A stretch of 64,000 bases of DNA from a virus. Within the stretch, counting starts at the first letter, position 1. Every line of letters begins with the position of its first letter. The position numbers and the translations under genes were made by a program. Location: IMG/VR virus record IMGVR_UViG_3300028073_000008, positions 1 to 64,000 of that record; one strand, written 5' to 3'. Below are positions 1 to 7,778 of this stretch, in pieces. Under the pieces are notes generated by a model. That model saw only the letters and a list, made by a program, of their open reading frames with translations, was not told where the DNA came from and ran no database searches.

Positions 1-465
1 CTAAGAACCATAGCCTCTGGTGCGACATTGACTATAATGGCCATAAGATTAAAGACAGCATTTAGAACCTATGCTAACCGTATGATAGTTCGTTCTGGCA
101 ACTTAAATGTATTCAGCGACGGCGACAGTATTAAATGGCGTTTGATCAAACTGCCCAATCAGGCCGCACTAACAGGATCTACGTGGGCGGACGTTGATGA
201 TGACAGTGGCGTTCAATATAACGCTACCTGTACAGCATTCACAGGCGGCGATGAAATGGACAACGGATTTGTTGGCGCCAGCACACAGGGCAGTCAAAAA
301 GCAGGCGGCGCTCCAGCAAGTAACTTGCCCAGTGAAGCCAAAAAGAATTACATCGTACAAAACTATGACAGCACAGACAGTGAGATCTATGTTGTAGTAG
401 CAACTAACATAGGCTCACAGAGTACTAACGTGGGTGTAGGTTGGCAGTGGCGGGAAATATATTAG
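1..465 (+). CDS. C-terminal part of a probable virion protein (5' truncated by window edge)
   Basis: The reading frame is open from the first base and stops at TAG 463-465, so only the last 154 codons of a longer gene are present. The ATGs inside it are not likely starts, because the frame continues upstream without a stop. The product is rich in Gly, Ser, Thr, Asn and Asp, has no membrane segment and ends in the aromatic stretch GWQWREIY. This resembles C-termini of phage tail or fibre proteins, but I do not recognise a specific family. The structural role is inferred from composition and from the late-type genes that follow. Confidence 0.6.
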   Translation, partial: LRTIASGATLTIMAIRLKTAFRTYANRMIVRSGNLNVFSDGDSIKWRLIKLPNQAALTGSTWADVDDDSGVQYNATCTAFTGGDEMDNGFVGASTQGSQKAGGAPASNLPSEAKKNYIVQNYDSTDSEIYVVVATNIGSQSTNVGVGWQWREIY

Positions 466-505
466 AAATTATCTAAGAAGTTAGCAAGGAAGGTTCTATT
501 GTTAA

Positions 506-1141
506 ATGATACAGTTAACTCCTAATAAACTAGACCCTAATGGGTACTGGGACAAACCGATAGGCAAGATGTTGTATATTCCTATAGCAGAAGACCTAGC
601 ACTGTTTGATCAGAACGGCTATGACCTAACTGTACTAGAACAACATTTTGCCAGCACAAACGATGCTATCACACAACAGCATCGAAAGCATAGAACAGCA
701 CTCAAACAAGAATGGTTTACACAAGAACCAAAGGTAGAAGGTGCTGTACTAAATCACAGCCTGTTGTTCGAACGCAAAGCCTACGCCGGAGCTGCCCTAG
801 AGCAGCTTAAATTTTGGGCTAAAACTCTACCATTGATATACAAAATTATAGCCATGCGTCCTAAGTGGGGACTAGATTTTAGCATGGATTACGTCGATCG
901 TGAAGGCAATGCTTTTGAAATCATACATTGGGAGTATGACGGGTTTAGCTACGAAGAAATATGCGCAGTTAAAGATGCTATAGAACCTATAATTAAAGCT
1001 ATTGATTTTGAGCAAGCAGGGCGTGATCTGCTTAAATACAAAGACAAATGGCATCATCTGGATTTCTTCGCACAGAGCGATTGGAAATGTGAATTCTTTG
1101 GTATTCCCAAGGAACGATTTAAAATGGTGATCTGGGAATAA
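506..1141 (+). CDS. Conserved T4-like phage protein of unknown function (211 aa)
   Basis: ATG at 506 is preceded by a purine-rich ribosome site (aaggaagg, 487-494). The product is soluble and mixed alpha/beta, with aromatic-rich segments such as DYVDREGNAFEIIHWEYDG near residues 128-146 and a C-terminus FKMVIWE. There is no signal peptide, membrane helix or catalytic motif that I can name. It lies between a virion-type gene and a secreted nuclease, only 2 nt upstream of the latter. The genomic style suggests a conserved gene of marine or freshwater T4-like phages, but its function is unknown. Confidence 0.65.
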   Translation: MIQLTPNKLDPNGYWDKPIGKMLYIPIAEDLALFDQNGYDLTVLEQHFASTNDAITQQHRKHRTALKQEWFTQEPKVEGAVLNHSLLFERKAYAGAALEQLKFWAKTLPLIYKIIAMRPKWGLDFSMDYVDREGNAFEIIHWEYDGFSYEEICAVKDAIEPIIKAIDFEQAGRDLLKYKDKWHHLDFFAQSDWKCEFFGIPKERFKMVIWE

Positions 1142-1143
1142 AA

Positions 1144-1965
1144 ATGAAAAAAATCTTAACAACAATTTTGTTAACACTGGTAGGTTTTACCAGTTCTTAT
1201 GCTTGGGACCAGAGACCACCATTACCTGTACAGAGCTGCCAAGTACACAGCCCATACGGATGGGCACAAACACAGCGACAAGCACAACCTATATGTAGGG
1301 AAGCATATCTTGTAGCATACGATCCTCCTGCTAAGATCCCTATGTATGTCGCCTACACACTACTTCCACAAAATGCCTTAGGATGCTTTCCACGTACGAA
1401 CGCATTCGTCGCAGATCAGTCAATACAGGGCGGACCACGTCCAGATGACTACGCAGGCACAGGCTACGACAAAGGACATGCTGCTCCCGATGGTGACCTA
1501 AGTTGGTCACAGATCGTGGAGTATGAGAGTTTTCTCATGACCAACATGTATCCACAGCATGGCAGCTTAAATCGAGGAATATGGAAACTGTTAGAAACTT
1601 CGATACGAGGCTGGACGGTACAGCAGAACCGCGCTTTTACCATATACGTTGGAGCATTATATGGACCTTCAAATGAAAAGATAGGGTCTGGAGTGATAGT
1701 GCCAACTGGTTTTTACAAGATCGTTATTGATCAACAGACAGGTGCTACAGCCGGTTGGCTGTTTCCGCACACAAAACCTTATCAGAATCTAGGCAACGAT
1801 CTAACTAAATTCCGCTCACCAATAGCACAGATCGAACAACTTTCAGGTATTGATTTTCAATTCCCGGCTAATGCTCGTGAATTACAACCTGGTCAAGAAT
1901 GGCCTGTAGACTATGGTGCGTTGACTAACGCCAAACGTGCCAAGTGTGGGAAGAACGCAGAATGA
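1144..1965 (+). CDS. Secreted DNA/RNA non-specific endonuclease (NucA/Serratia nuclease family)
   Basis: The 273-residue product starts with a clear signal peptide (MKKILTTILLTLVGFTSSYA) and belongs to the beta-beta-alpha-metal nuclease family. The signature DKGH lies at residues 109-112, with His112 as the expected general base. It is followed by TNMYPQ (132-137) and the metal-binding Asn of SLNRGIWKLLE (141-151). Such enzymes cut DNA and RNA with Mg2+. The signal peptide predicts export to the periplasm, which is unusual for a phage genome-degrading enzyme. It may degrade competing or extracellular DNA, or recycle nucleotides at lysis. It overlaps the next gene by 4 nt (ATGA). Confidence 0.85.
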   Translation: MKKILTTILLTLVGFTSSYAWDQRPPLPVQSCQVHSPYGWAQTQRQAQPICREAYLVAYDPPAKIPMYVAYTLLPQNALGCFPRTNAFVADQSIQGGPRPDDYAGTGYDKGHAAPDGDLSWSQIVEYESFLMTNMYPQHGSLNRGIWKLLETSIRGWTVQQNRAFTIYVGALYGPSNEKIGSGVIVPTGFYKIVIDQQTGATAGWLFPHTKPYQNLGNDLTKFRSPIAQIEQLSGIDFQFPANARELQPGQEWPVDYGALTNAKRAKCGKNAE

Positions 1966-2798
1966 AAACATTTAGAGATTACTTAAACGAAGAAGATCGC
2001 AAAAAGAAAAAAGACGATGAGCCAGAATCACGTCCAACGGCTGAACCTCAAGAAAAACCTAACATAGATTGGGGTTGGGATTTCAAAGAACCTACAGACG
2101 ATAATCTACCAGCCAAAGCACCTGAACCAGAACCCGACCAACCTCGCGGCAATGATCAACCTAATGATCCTAGACGCAGAGCTTCACAGCGTGATACACA
2201 AAGAGCAGCTGGCAATGTAGCACCTAATCAACGAATGAGAGATCTGTTGAGTCGTATGCGAGATATAGAAGCCGATCCGGACGATCCCGGTTACCCAGAA
2301 CCAGAAGATGCTAATCTGCCAGCAGTGCGTGTGGATACAGATAACTTGCCAGCAGTAGCAGGAAGGAATCTAGCGGCCGCAGGAGTAGAAAATCCCGAGT
2401 TTCATCAGGTGGCTAACTTGCCTGGAAACATGCAACGTGCTATCCGTACATTAGGACGACAGCTCTTTAGATCTTTTACCCGTACGGATACTAATGATAT
2501 ATGGATGATTGGCAATCTAAACGGACAAGGACCTAACACTAGACAAGAAGTAAATGCTGTAGCCAACTGGGCTCGTGAAAACGGTGAGGATGTAGGTACA
2601 GGAGATATAGATTTTGATACAACTATTCCAGGATATCGAGCACAAATACATCAATATTCTGCGGGAGGAATCCGTTGGCTTCTAGTGCGTGACGAGTTTG
2701 GAGACTACATTTATAGCTGGCCTGAACAGGACAGTGTAGATGCTGAAGCCAATCCTAGAGCCCTAGGACAAGACCGTCCGAGATTACCTAATCGTTAA
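1962..2798 (+). CDS. Hydrophilic protein with T4 internal-protein-like N-terminus (278 aa)
   Basis: I chose ATG 1962 because it overlaps the upstream stop as ATGA; the longer frame has no good start. The N-terminus MKTFRDYLNEED resembles the capsid-targeting sequence of T4 internal head proteins (MKTYQEFIAEA). Residues 12-110 are charged and Pro/Gln/Asp rich, probably disordered, with repeats of the type DNLPAVxxDTDNLPAV. The last 130 residues look folded (NDIWMIGNLNGQGPNTRQEVNAV). No enzyme motif is seen. Head packaging is inference from the N-terminus and the neighbourhood. Confidence 0.6.
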   Translation: MKTFRDYLNEEDRKKKKDDEPESRPTAEPQEKPNIDWGWDFKEPTDDNLPAKAPEPEPDQPRGNDQPNDPRRRASQRDTQRAAGNVAPNQRMRDLLSRMRDIEADPDDPGYPEPEDANLPAVRVDTDNLPAVAGRNLAAAGVENPEFHQVANLPGNMQRAIRTLGRQLFRSFTRTDTNDIWMIGNLNGQGPNTRQEVNAVANWARENGEDVGTGDIDFDTTIPGYRAQIHQYSAGGIRWLLVRDEFGDYIYSWPEQDSVDAEANPRALGQDRPRLPNR

Positions 2799-2809
2799 AA
2801 CTATAGAGA

Positions 2810-2817
2810 AATAAATA
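2810..2817 (+). promoter_or_regulatory. Late-type promoter motif AATAAATA
   Basis: The motif matches the T4 late -10 element (TATAAATA) at 7 of 8 bases. It ends only 4 nt before ATG 2822, so transcription would begin at or within the start codon. An in-frame TAG at 2804-2806 excludes an upstream start. Confidence 0.55.
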
Positions 2818-2821
2818 CGTT

Positions 2822-3709
2822 ATGAGAATAGAAACTTGCCATTTATTTGCCCAATTATGCGAAGGCGTCCTTGCTGAAGTCAGTTCAAGTCTTGACCTAG
2901 TTAAAAACCAGCCTGGAGGACAGGAGGTTATACAGTATCTACACAAAACACAAGGATTAGGACACGATATCAAGTACGGTCCTGTAGAAAAGATTTCCTG
3001 GAGCGAACTAAAGAATGCCTATAGGGGTGCTTGGGTAGTTATACAAGGAACCAAAGGTGTTGCTGCTATCAAAGCATCACAGGGTAGCTATCATTCTGTA
3101 GCCAGCGCAGGCGGTGAGCCAGAAACTTTTAACAATGACCGCGGCGGCAATAATATCGATTTTATCAAAGGCAAGATCGGCAAGCTGACCAAATTTTATG
3201 TAGGTACTAACACAACAACAGTCACTGATAAACGCAAGAAAAGAAAAGAGTATCAAGCTCAGGCAAAGAAGGGAGGGCTGGGCAATGTTACTACAGAATA
3301 TCTCATAGAGAAATTTAGACCTATGTGGGTCAAAGCTATGGAAGCTGCTATCGTTAGCTTACGTGGACATATTGTTACTATGATCAAAAATGATGCTTTC
3401 AGTAAAGCTAAGAAAAAACTAGATTATGTAGAAAGATTAGAAAATCAAATAGATGAGATACGCAGAGGCGGCACAGAAGCACCCGGTATCGTGAAAAAAA
3501 CTATCAATCACGCTGTGCTAATGACCGCAGCACATTATTATCCAGAACAGACAGGAGCATTACAGAGACCACAGTATGCTCGAGGCGATGAATTACAGCC
3601 TCAGTTCGAAGAAGGACCAAAGATGTTATTGAAAGACATCTCTAATGGTGATATGAAAAAGCTAGGAACGATCCTAGGTTTCTTTAAAAGGGTCGTGATA
3701 TCAGGATGA
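2822..3709 (+). CDS. Unknown late protein, possible head-internal protein (295 aa)
   Basis: The gene starts directly behind an AATAAATA motif and has no Shine-Dalgarno. The N-terminal 25 residues contain LCEG (12-15) and LAEV (17-20), which match the L-x-E cleavage rule of the T4 prohead protease gp21. The body has a Lys-rich helical region near residues 130-215 (KRKKRKEYQAQAKKGG, then long helices) and no recognised catalytic motif. It overlaps the next gene by 4 nt. The function is unknown, and packaging in the head is a hypothesis. Confidence 0.6.
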   Translation: MRIETCHLFAQLCEGVLAEVSSSLDLVKNQPGGQEVIQYLHKTQGLGHDIKYGPVEKISWSELKNAYRGAWVVIQGTKGVAAIKASQGSYHSVASAGGEPETFNNDRGGNNIDFIKGKIGKLTKFYVGTNTTTVTDKRKKRKEYQAQAKKGGLGNVTTEYLIEKFRPMWVKAMEAAIVSLRGHIVTMIKNDAFSKAKKKLDYVERLENQIDEIRRGGTEAPGIVKKTINHAVLMTAAHYYPEQTGALQRPQYARGDELQPQFEEGPKMLLKDISNGDMKKLGTILGFFKRVVISG

Positions 3710-4821
3710 AACTAAATCAAGTCATATTAGAAGCCAACGTAGCGGCAAAGATAAAAGATCCACAGATGGTCAAACAGGTCTATCTGGCCCTGATACACGA
3801 CCATACTATCCCCAAAGGCGATTTGGCTAAATTAGGGACAAAACCCGAACCAGAAGAAGTAATGAAACTATGGAGTGACCTATTAGATAGATCATTGTCA
3901 GCGACTGACTACGGTGATGTATCCACAGATGGCAAGTTTGATGAGTGGCTGACCAGACTGTATTCAAAAGGTGTAGTTGACTATGAAGATGTAGACGGTG
4001 AAGGCGGCGATGCTCTAGGTGCGTGGAAAGCTCTCAGTCTGCGTAAAAAACTAAAACCAGAACATCAAGATTTTAACAAGTTTAAGAACCTACGTCAGAT
4101 ACAGGCAATCGTACAAGATAGACATTACAGAGACGAACTAGAACGCATCAAAGATGCCGGTATCATAGAAAAACACAAGAAAGAAAAGAAAGAAACTATT
4201 CTTATAGACGATGATAGATTCTTTGCGGTAATTCCTTATAACTACGGATCATGTTATACATTTAACAACGCAGCAGGATTCCGTGCTAGTTTCTGTACAG
4301 GTTCTAGTTCAGGTATACGTTGGTTCAACAACTATGCTCCCGATGGTCCTTTGATCTCAATCGTCGATAAAGCAAACATAGATGATGTTAATGGTAAGTG
4401 GCAAATACATGCTCCTACTAATCAAATGAACAACGGTAATCAAACCATAAGTTACAGTCGAGGTGATGAAAAATTTGCTGAATTGTTCCCGGGTCTGCTA
4501 CAACGCATAGCCAAGGCTATGAAAGATAATGCTCAAGAGATCAAGACTAATTCTAACGAAATTGCTCGCGGCGGGTATGATATCGACAAAGCTATAACTG
4601 ATTTACAAAATAAGTTTCCACAAAGCTGGAATAGCAAAGCAGCAGAACCAGAACCAGAAGATCAGCCACAAGAAGGTGTTGGCACTTATCTAGTAACACA
4701 GATAGCATCGGGCAGACAAGCTCGCATCGATGGTGAAAGCCGTGCTGACATCATACAGAAGCTGACCACACGTTTTCCTAACACAACAGAAGCTGACTAT
4801 CAGATAGAATTCCAAGGTTAA
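3706..4821 (+). CDS. Phage protein with GPL(Y/I)-type domain, unknown function (371 aa)
   Basis: The N-terminus MKLNQVILEANVA contains ILEA, a perfect gp21-type cleavage sequence. The middle (residues about 160-250) has the block SFCTGSSSGIRWFNNYAPDG followed by GPLISIVDK and KWQIH. This is a pattern I know from many phage proteins of undefined role (a Cys, then a WF..Y segment, then GPLY-I). The C-terminus is Pro/Glu rich and then folded. No catalytic assignment is justified. It sits in a run of ATGA-coupled genes that share targeting-like N-termini. Confidence 0.6.
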   Translation: MKLNQVILEANVAAKIKDPQMVKQVYLALIHDHTIPKGDLAKLGTKPEPEEVMKLWSDLLDRSLSATDYGDVSTDGKFDEWLTRLYSKGVVDYEDVDGEGGDALGAWKALSLRKKLKPEHQDFNKFKNLRQIQAIVQDRHYRDELERIKDAGIIEKHKKEKKETILIDDDRFFAVIPYNYGSCYTFNNAAGFRASFCTGSSSGIRWFNNYAPDGPLISIVDKANIDDVNGKWQIHAPTNQMNNGNQTISYSRGDEKFAELFPGLLQRIAKAMKDNAQEIKTNSNEIARGGYDIDKAITDLQNKFPQSWNSKAAEPEPEDQPQEGVGTYLVTQIASGRQARIDGESRADIIQKLTTRFPNTTEADYQIEFQG

Positions 4822-4822
4822 T

Positions 4823-5443
4823 ATGATGCCTATAAGGTATGAAACATTACCTTTAGGATACCTATACACTGACGGTCTCTGGAATATAGAAGATCATTAT
4901 ATAGAAATTATGGGACCAGTGTTTGGTGCTATTATGTCTAAATGGCATTTGTTTAACGATCTAGAAATATTTGATACCAATAGATACCTAATTAAACAAC
5001 TAGTCTCTAGCGTTAAAAAGACTACATTAGAAAAAAACTTTCTAACTAGATTAGAAAAGATTATCAAGCTGTCATTAATATGGAATAGAGATCGCTGCTG
5101 GAGAGATCCTATACCTGCTATACGATTAAATGACCAACGATATTATGGCGGTATAGATAGAGTAGCTGTAATGAAACACTATGGACAGCAATCATATCGA
5201 TTTTTAGTCATAGAAAAAGATTATGCTGTAGAAGCTAATCTAGAAATCATACGTAGTTATTGGACTCCACCTTATGGAGATAATCTTGTTATCAATAATG
5301 GTAGCATAGAAAATTCTACAGCCGATATGGAAAACTTTAATCCCACACAATTAACAGAATGGCTATCTTCCAAACTGCCGATTTCGTTATATGCTTCAGG
5401 AAATAAAAGAAATCAAGCGATTTATCTAATGCGAAAAATATGA
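4823..5443 (+). CDS. Unknown protein (206 aa)
   Basis: The start is ATG 4823 or the adjacent in-frame ATG 4826, 1 nt after the previous stop. The product is soluble with many aromatic residues, includes WNRDRCWRDPIPAIRL near residues 92-107, and has no recognised domain. It is the last gene of the first plus-strand block; its stop merges into a strong terminator hairpin. Function unknown. Confidence 0.55.
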   Translation: MMPIRYETLPLGYLYTDGLWNIEDHYIEIMGPVFGAIMSKWHLFNDLEIFDTNRYLIKQLVSSVKKTTLEKNFLTRLEKIIKLSLIWNRDRCWRDPIPAIRLNDQRYYGGIDRVAVMKHYGQQSYRFLVIEKDYAVEANLEIIRSYWTPPYGDNLVINNGSIENSTADMENFNPTQLTEWLSSKLPISLYASGNKRNQAIYLMRKI

Positions 5444-5470
5444 AAGGACTCCGAAGAGTCCTTTCTGTTT
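5443..5470 (+). terminator. Rho-independent terminator
   Basis: A 9-bp perfect stem AAAGGACTC/GAGTCCTTT (5443-5451 with 5456-5464) has a CGAA tetraloop and is followed by ctgttt. It separates the plus-strand block from the convergent minus-strand operon. Confidence 0.8.
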
Positions 5471-5507
5471 ACTAATAAAATATATGTAATCCGCTATGCG
5501 GTAATAA

Positions 5508-5789
5508 TTACTTCTTCACGCCTGAGTTAACAAATGCGTACATTTTCTCGGCAGTTTCTAGTACCTTATCGAGCCCTGGGAATTCAGGCATGCTAACAGT
5601 GCTAACGATCTGACCAGTCTTCTCATCACGAGTAGCAGTCATTTCCCAACCTTGAAACTTGACTTGAAAGTCTTGAGCAACAAGGTCTTTAGCCATAGCC
5701 AGAATGTCTGTACGGATTTCATACCCGTTCTTATTAAATTTAACTTCTGGGGCTTTGATCATTTCATGTAGTCCGTTTGATTGTGACAT
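5508..5789 (-). CDS. Conserved small phage protein (93 aa)
   Basis: ATG 5789 has a strong ribosome site (aaggagaatatt). The product has NGYEIRTDILAMAKDLV (22-38), KFQGWEMTATRDEKTGQIV (44-62) and a C-terminal helix, and looks like a single small alpha/beta domain. I recall similar short proteins in T4-like marine phages but cannot name a function. It is the promoter-distal gene of a five-gene minus-strand operon (6588 to 5508). Its leader shares a TACACACA...AGGAG pattern with the other members. Confidence 0.65.
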   Translation of the reverse strand: MSQSNGLHEMIKAPEVKFNKNGYEIRTDILAMAKDLVAQDFQVKFQGWEMTATRDEKTGQIVSTVSMPEFPGLDKVLETAEKMYAFVNSGVKK

Positions 5790-5825
5790 AATATTCTCCT
5801 TTGTGTGTGTGTATGTCTAAGACCT

Positions 5826-6047
5826 TTAGGCGGTCCATTCCTTCTTTGGAAACCAATGTTTGCTAATGGAATCCACAGAATACTTAGCCATGTCGATGGT
5901 ATTGTTGATAGCCATCTTGGCAAATTGCGTCTGTGCATCGATGTATGCGTGTGCTGCTTTATTCAATGCTGGATCTTTGAAAATTTGGTCTGCGACAACT
6001 TTCTTGGTGTTTTGAAAAGTGTCGACGAAAAATTGTGGTGAAAACAT
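5826..6047 (-). CDS. Phasin-like small helical protein (73 aa)
   Basis: The start is ATG 6047, behind acacaggagagttttATG; the longer frame begins without a ribosome site. The sequence is amphipathic helix throughout: MFSPQFFVDTFQNTKKVV, then DAQTQFAKMAINNTIDMAKYSVDS. This resembles bacterial phasins, which coat polyhydroxybutyrate granules, though the protein is much shorter than typical 110-190 aa phasins. If correct, it could act on host storage granules or serve as a chaperone-like surfactant. The assignment is from pattern only. Confidence 0.45.
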   Translation of the reverse strand: MFSPQFFVDTFQNTKKVVADQIFKDPALNKAAHAYIDAQTQFAKMAINNTIDMAKYSVDSISKHWFPKKEWTA

Positions 6048-6102
6048 AAAACTCTCCTGTGTGTATGTGTACATTATATATCCTCGCTTGTTAACAAGTC
6101 AA

Positions 6103-6279
6103 TTATTTATAACCTAATATGCTGGTATCATAATATGGAACTTTACCCAATTTCAACATATGATAAGCATAGTCCGCGTCATTTCGATATTCTGTCCTTG
6201 CCAGCTGTAACCATTCTTTCTCTTGTACTGGATCACAAGAATCAAAAAATGACATGATGGCCTTAACAATATATCTCAT
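6103..6279 (-). CDS. Small protein, DUF3563-like (58 aa)
   Basis: I chose ATG 6279 over an in-frame GTG 6288; it follows the stop of the upstream gene (6281-6283) by one base. The sequence MRYIVKAIMSFFDSCDPVQE then EWLQLARTEYRNDADYAYHM has a short N-terminal amphipathic helix and an acidic linker. Its layout is like small betaproteobacterial DUF3563 proteins, but similarity is by eye only. Function unknown. Confidence 0.45.
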   Translation of the reverse strand: MRYIVKAIMSFFDSCDPVQEKEWLQLARTEYRNDADYAYHMLKLGKVPYYDTSILGYK

Positions 6280-6280
6280 A

Positions 6281-6400
6281 TCAGTCACCAGTCATCAATT
6301 TGAGTGCTGATTCGTAGTCGCCCTTTTGTGCGAAATGTGCTGCTGCTCTAGCTTTACCAATTTGCTCTAGCCAGCTATAAAATGCTTTAATAAACGTCAT
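6281..6400 (-). CDS. Very small protein (39 aa)
   Basis: An ATG at 6400 with ggagggcaacacaATG upstream opens a 39-codon frame ending at TGA 6283-6281. The start overlaps the stop of the upstream gene as ATGA. The product starts MTFIKAFYSWLEQIGKARAA and ends in KLMTGD, with the same KAF/KAI-W-L beginning as its neighbour 6103-6279, so the two may be related. Translational coupling and the ribosome site support it as a real gene. Function unknown. Confidence 0.5.
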   Translation of the reverse strand: MTFIKAFYSWLEQIGKARAAAHFAQKGDYESALKLMTGD

Positions 6401-6588
6401 TGTGTTGCCCTCCATGAATAGGTCGATTGCTGCTTATCAAACTCGCGAGTCCAATGTTCTACATCAGCTACGGAAGTGGGATATTTTGATGATACGTACC
6501 TATCCAGTTCGGATTGGTAGTTTTGTTTGGGGAACATCTCTGCTAGACGTTCTAAGATGCCAAGCATCTTTTCAGATAATTGCTTCAT
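6397..6588 (-). CDS. Small protein with ADVEHW-REFD motif (63 aa)
   Basis: ATG 6588 has cacaggagatagtaATG upstream. It is the first gene of the minus-strand operon. An N-terminal amphipathic helix is followed by YVSSKYPTSVADVEHWTREF, a motif I associate with short DUF3563-type proteins of Betaproteobacteria and some phages. No enzymatic residues are evident. It suggests an adaptor or regulator taken from a host lineage, which is inference. Confidence 0.5.
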   Translation of the reverse strand: MKQLSEKMLGILERLAEMFPKQNYQSELDRYVSSKYPTSVADVEHWTREFDKQQSTYSWRATQ

Positions 6589-6643
6589 TACTATCTCCTG
6601 TGTAAGTGTGTTAGAAACTCATGGTTTCTACTGACTATTTAGT

Positions 6644-6672
6644 ATTTTAGTGTGCGTCGCACAAAAAATCAA
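6644..6672 (-). promoter_or_regulatory. Sigma70-type promoter for the minus-strand operon
   Basis: On the minus strand, TTGATT (6672-6667), a 17-nt spacer and TAAAAT (6649-6644) precede gene 6588. The leader contains a 7-bp hairpin TAGAAAC/GTTTCTA (6612-6618 with 6624-6630). Confidence 0.5.
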
Positions 6673-6724
6673 TACTTGTTGTTTCCGAAAAATCGTGTTA
6701 AATATACTGTCAGGAAGGCATAAA

Positions 6725-7006
6725 ATGAAACTAAGCACAAGATCGATTTTACAAGAACTCAATCAAGTAGCCAGTGTAAGAAACACGGACGCCCTTATGG
6801 AAAGCAGGGCTACCAACATAATCAACAGTGCTATAAATCTTATAGAATCTTTGAATAAGCACTACGATCCCGAGATGGCCGACGAGCTCGAAAGACGATT
6901 GCTCAATGCTATCAAAGGCAAAGACCCTGCTAAATTTACTCGCGGAATACGCAAGATAGCTGAGTCTAGAAAACAAAAGAAGAAATTGGATGAGAGTAAT
7001 GATTGA
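6725..7006 (+). CDS. Small helical protein, possible head-targeted (93 aa)
   Basis: ATG 6725 follows caggaaggcataaa; the 25 codons upstream lack a ribosome site. The N-terminus MKLSTRSILQELNQVASV resembles the targeting leaders of neighbouring genes. The rest is helical and charged, ending KQKKKLDESND. A TTAAATA motif lies about 20 nt upstream. No known domain. It overlaps the next gene by 17 nt. Confidence 0.55.
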   Translation: MKLSTRSILQELNQVASVRNTDALMESRATNIINSAINLIESLNKHYDPEMADELERRLLNAIKGKDPAKFTRGIRKIAESRKQKKKLDESND

Positions 7007-7778
7007 TCTATTAGAAGGTGGAAATGTATTCAAGGGTGCTGACAAACAGCCACTGACACGCAGAATAACCAAGGATGAAATCCCCGGAACTATCGCTTAT
7101 CTAGAACGGATTACCGGATTAGATTTCACATTAGACAAAGACGAAGCAGGTGTGCCTATTAAATGGTTAGGTACTACAGGACGCAAAGCAGATAGCGGAG
7201 ACCTAGATCTCAGCGTTGATGCTAACCAAATAGACAAAAAAGAATTCGCACAGCAATTGATCGCCAAGTTTGGCAAAGAAAGTGTAAAACTCAGCGGCGA
7301 CAATGTACACTTAAAAACAGCCGTATTAGGTGACCCTGCTAATGGGTTTGCTCAAACAGATTTTATGTTTAGCACCAATCCTAAATTCCAACAAGGCAGT
7401 ATGTTGGGCGGGTCGGATGCTTATCGTGGTGAACATAGACATATACTGCTATCTAGCATCGCTCGGGCTAGAGGACTAAAGTATAGTCCTAAGTTTGGTC
7501 TAGTAGATCCAGAGACTAAAGAACCTATCGCTAACGGCGATGACTGGAATGTGATAGCCAAGAAACTGTTAGGACAGACAGCTACGGTCAAAGATATTAG
7601 ATCAGTAGAAAGCATAACTAACTATATCAAGAAGCTGCCCAACTATGAAGAGCTCATTGCTGCGGCACAAGAAACTCTAGGTCGTTCAGGAATAGAACTG
7701 CCAAAGAAAGAAGCTCTAGAACACTACACACCAAACAGTCCTAGTTGGATGAGAAAGATCATAGACCTAGTAAGATGA
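6990..7778 (+). CDS. Pol beta-type nucleotidyltransferase-like phage protein (262 aa)
   Basis: The start is ATG 6990 or the in-frame ATG 6999 (MIDLLEGGNVF); the latter places LLEG, a gp21-type cleavage sequence, at the N-terminus. The segment LGTTGRKADSGDLDLSVD (about residues 60-77) fits the hG[ST]...DhDh pattern of Pol beta-superfamily nucleotidyltransferases, and TDFMF about 50 residues later could supply the third acidic residue. The family is familiar to me from marine T4-like phages, but its reaction is unknown. It is ATGA-coupled to the ligase-like gene downstream. Confidence 0.6.
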   Translation: MRVMIDLLEGGNVFKGADKQPLTRRITKDEIPGTIAYLERITGLDFTLDKDEAGVPIKWLGTTGRKADSGDLDLSVDANQIDKKEFAQQLIAKFGKESVKLSGDNVHLKTAVLGDPANGFAQTDFMFSTNPKFQQGSMLGGSDAYRGEHRHILLSSIARARGLKYSPKFGLVDPETKEPIANGDDWNVIAKKLLGQTATVKDIRSVESITNYIKKLPNYEELIAAAQETLGRSGIELPKKEALEHYTPNSPSWMRKIIDLVR

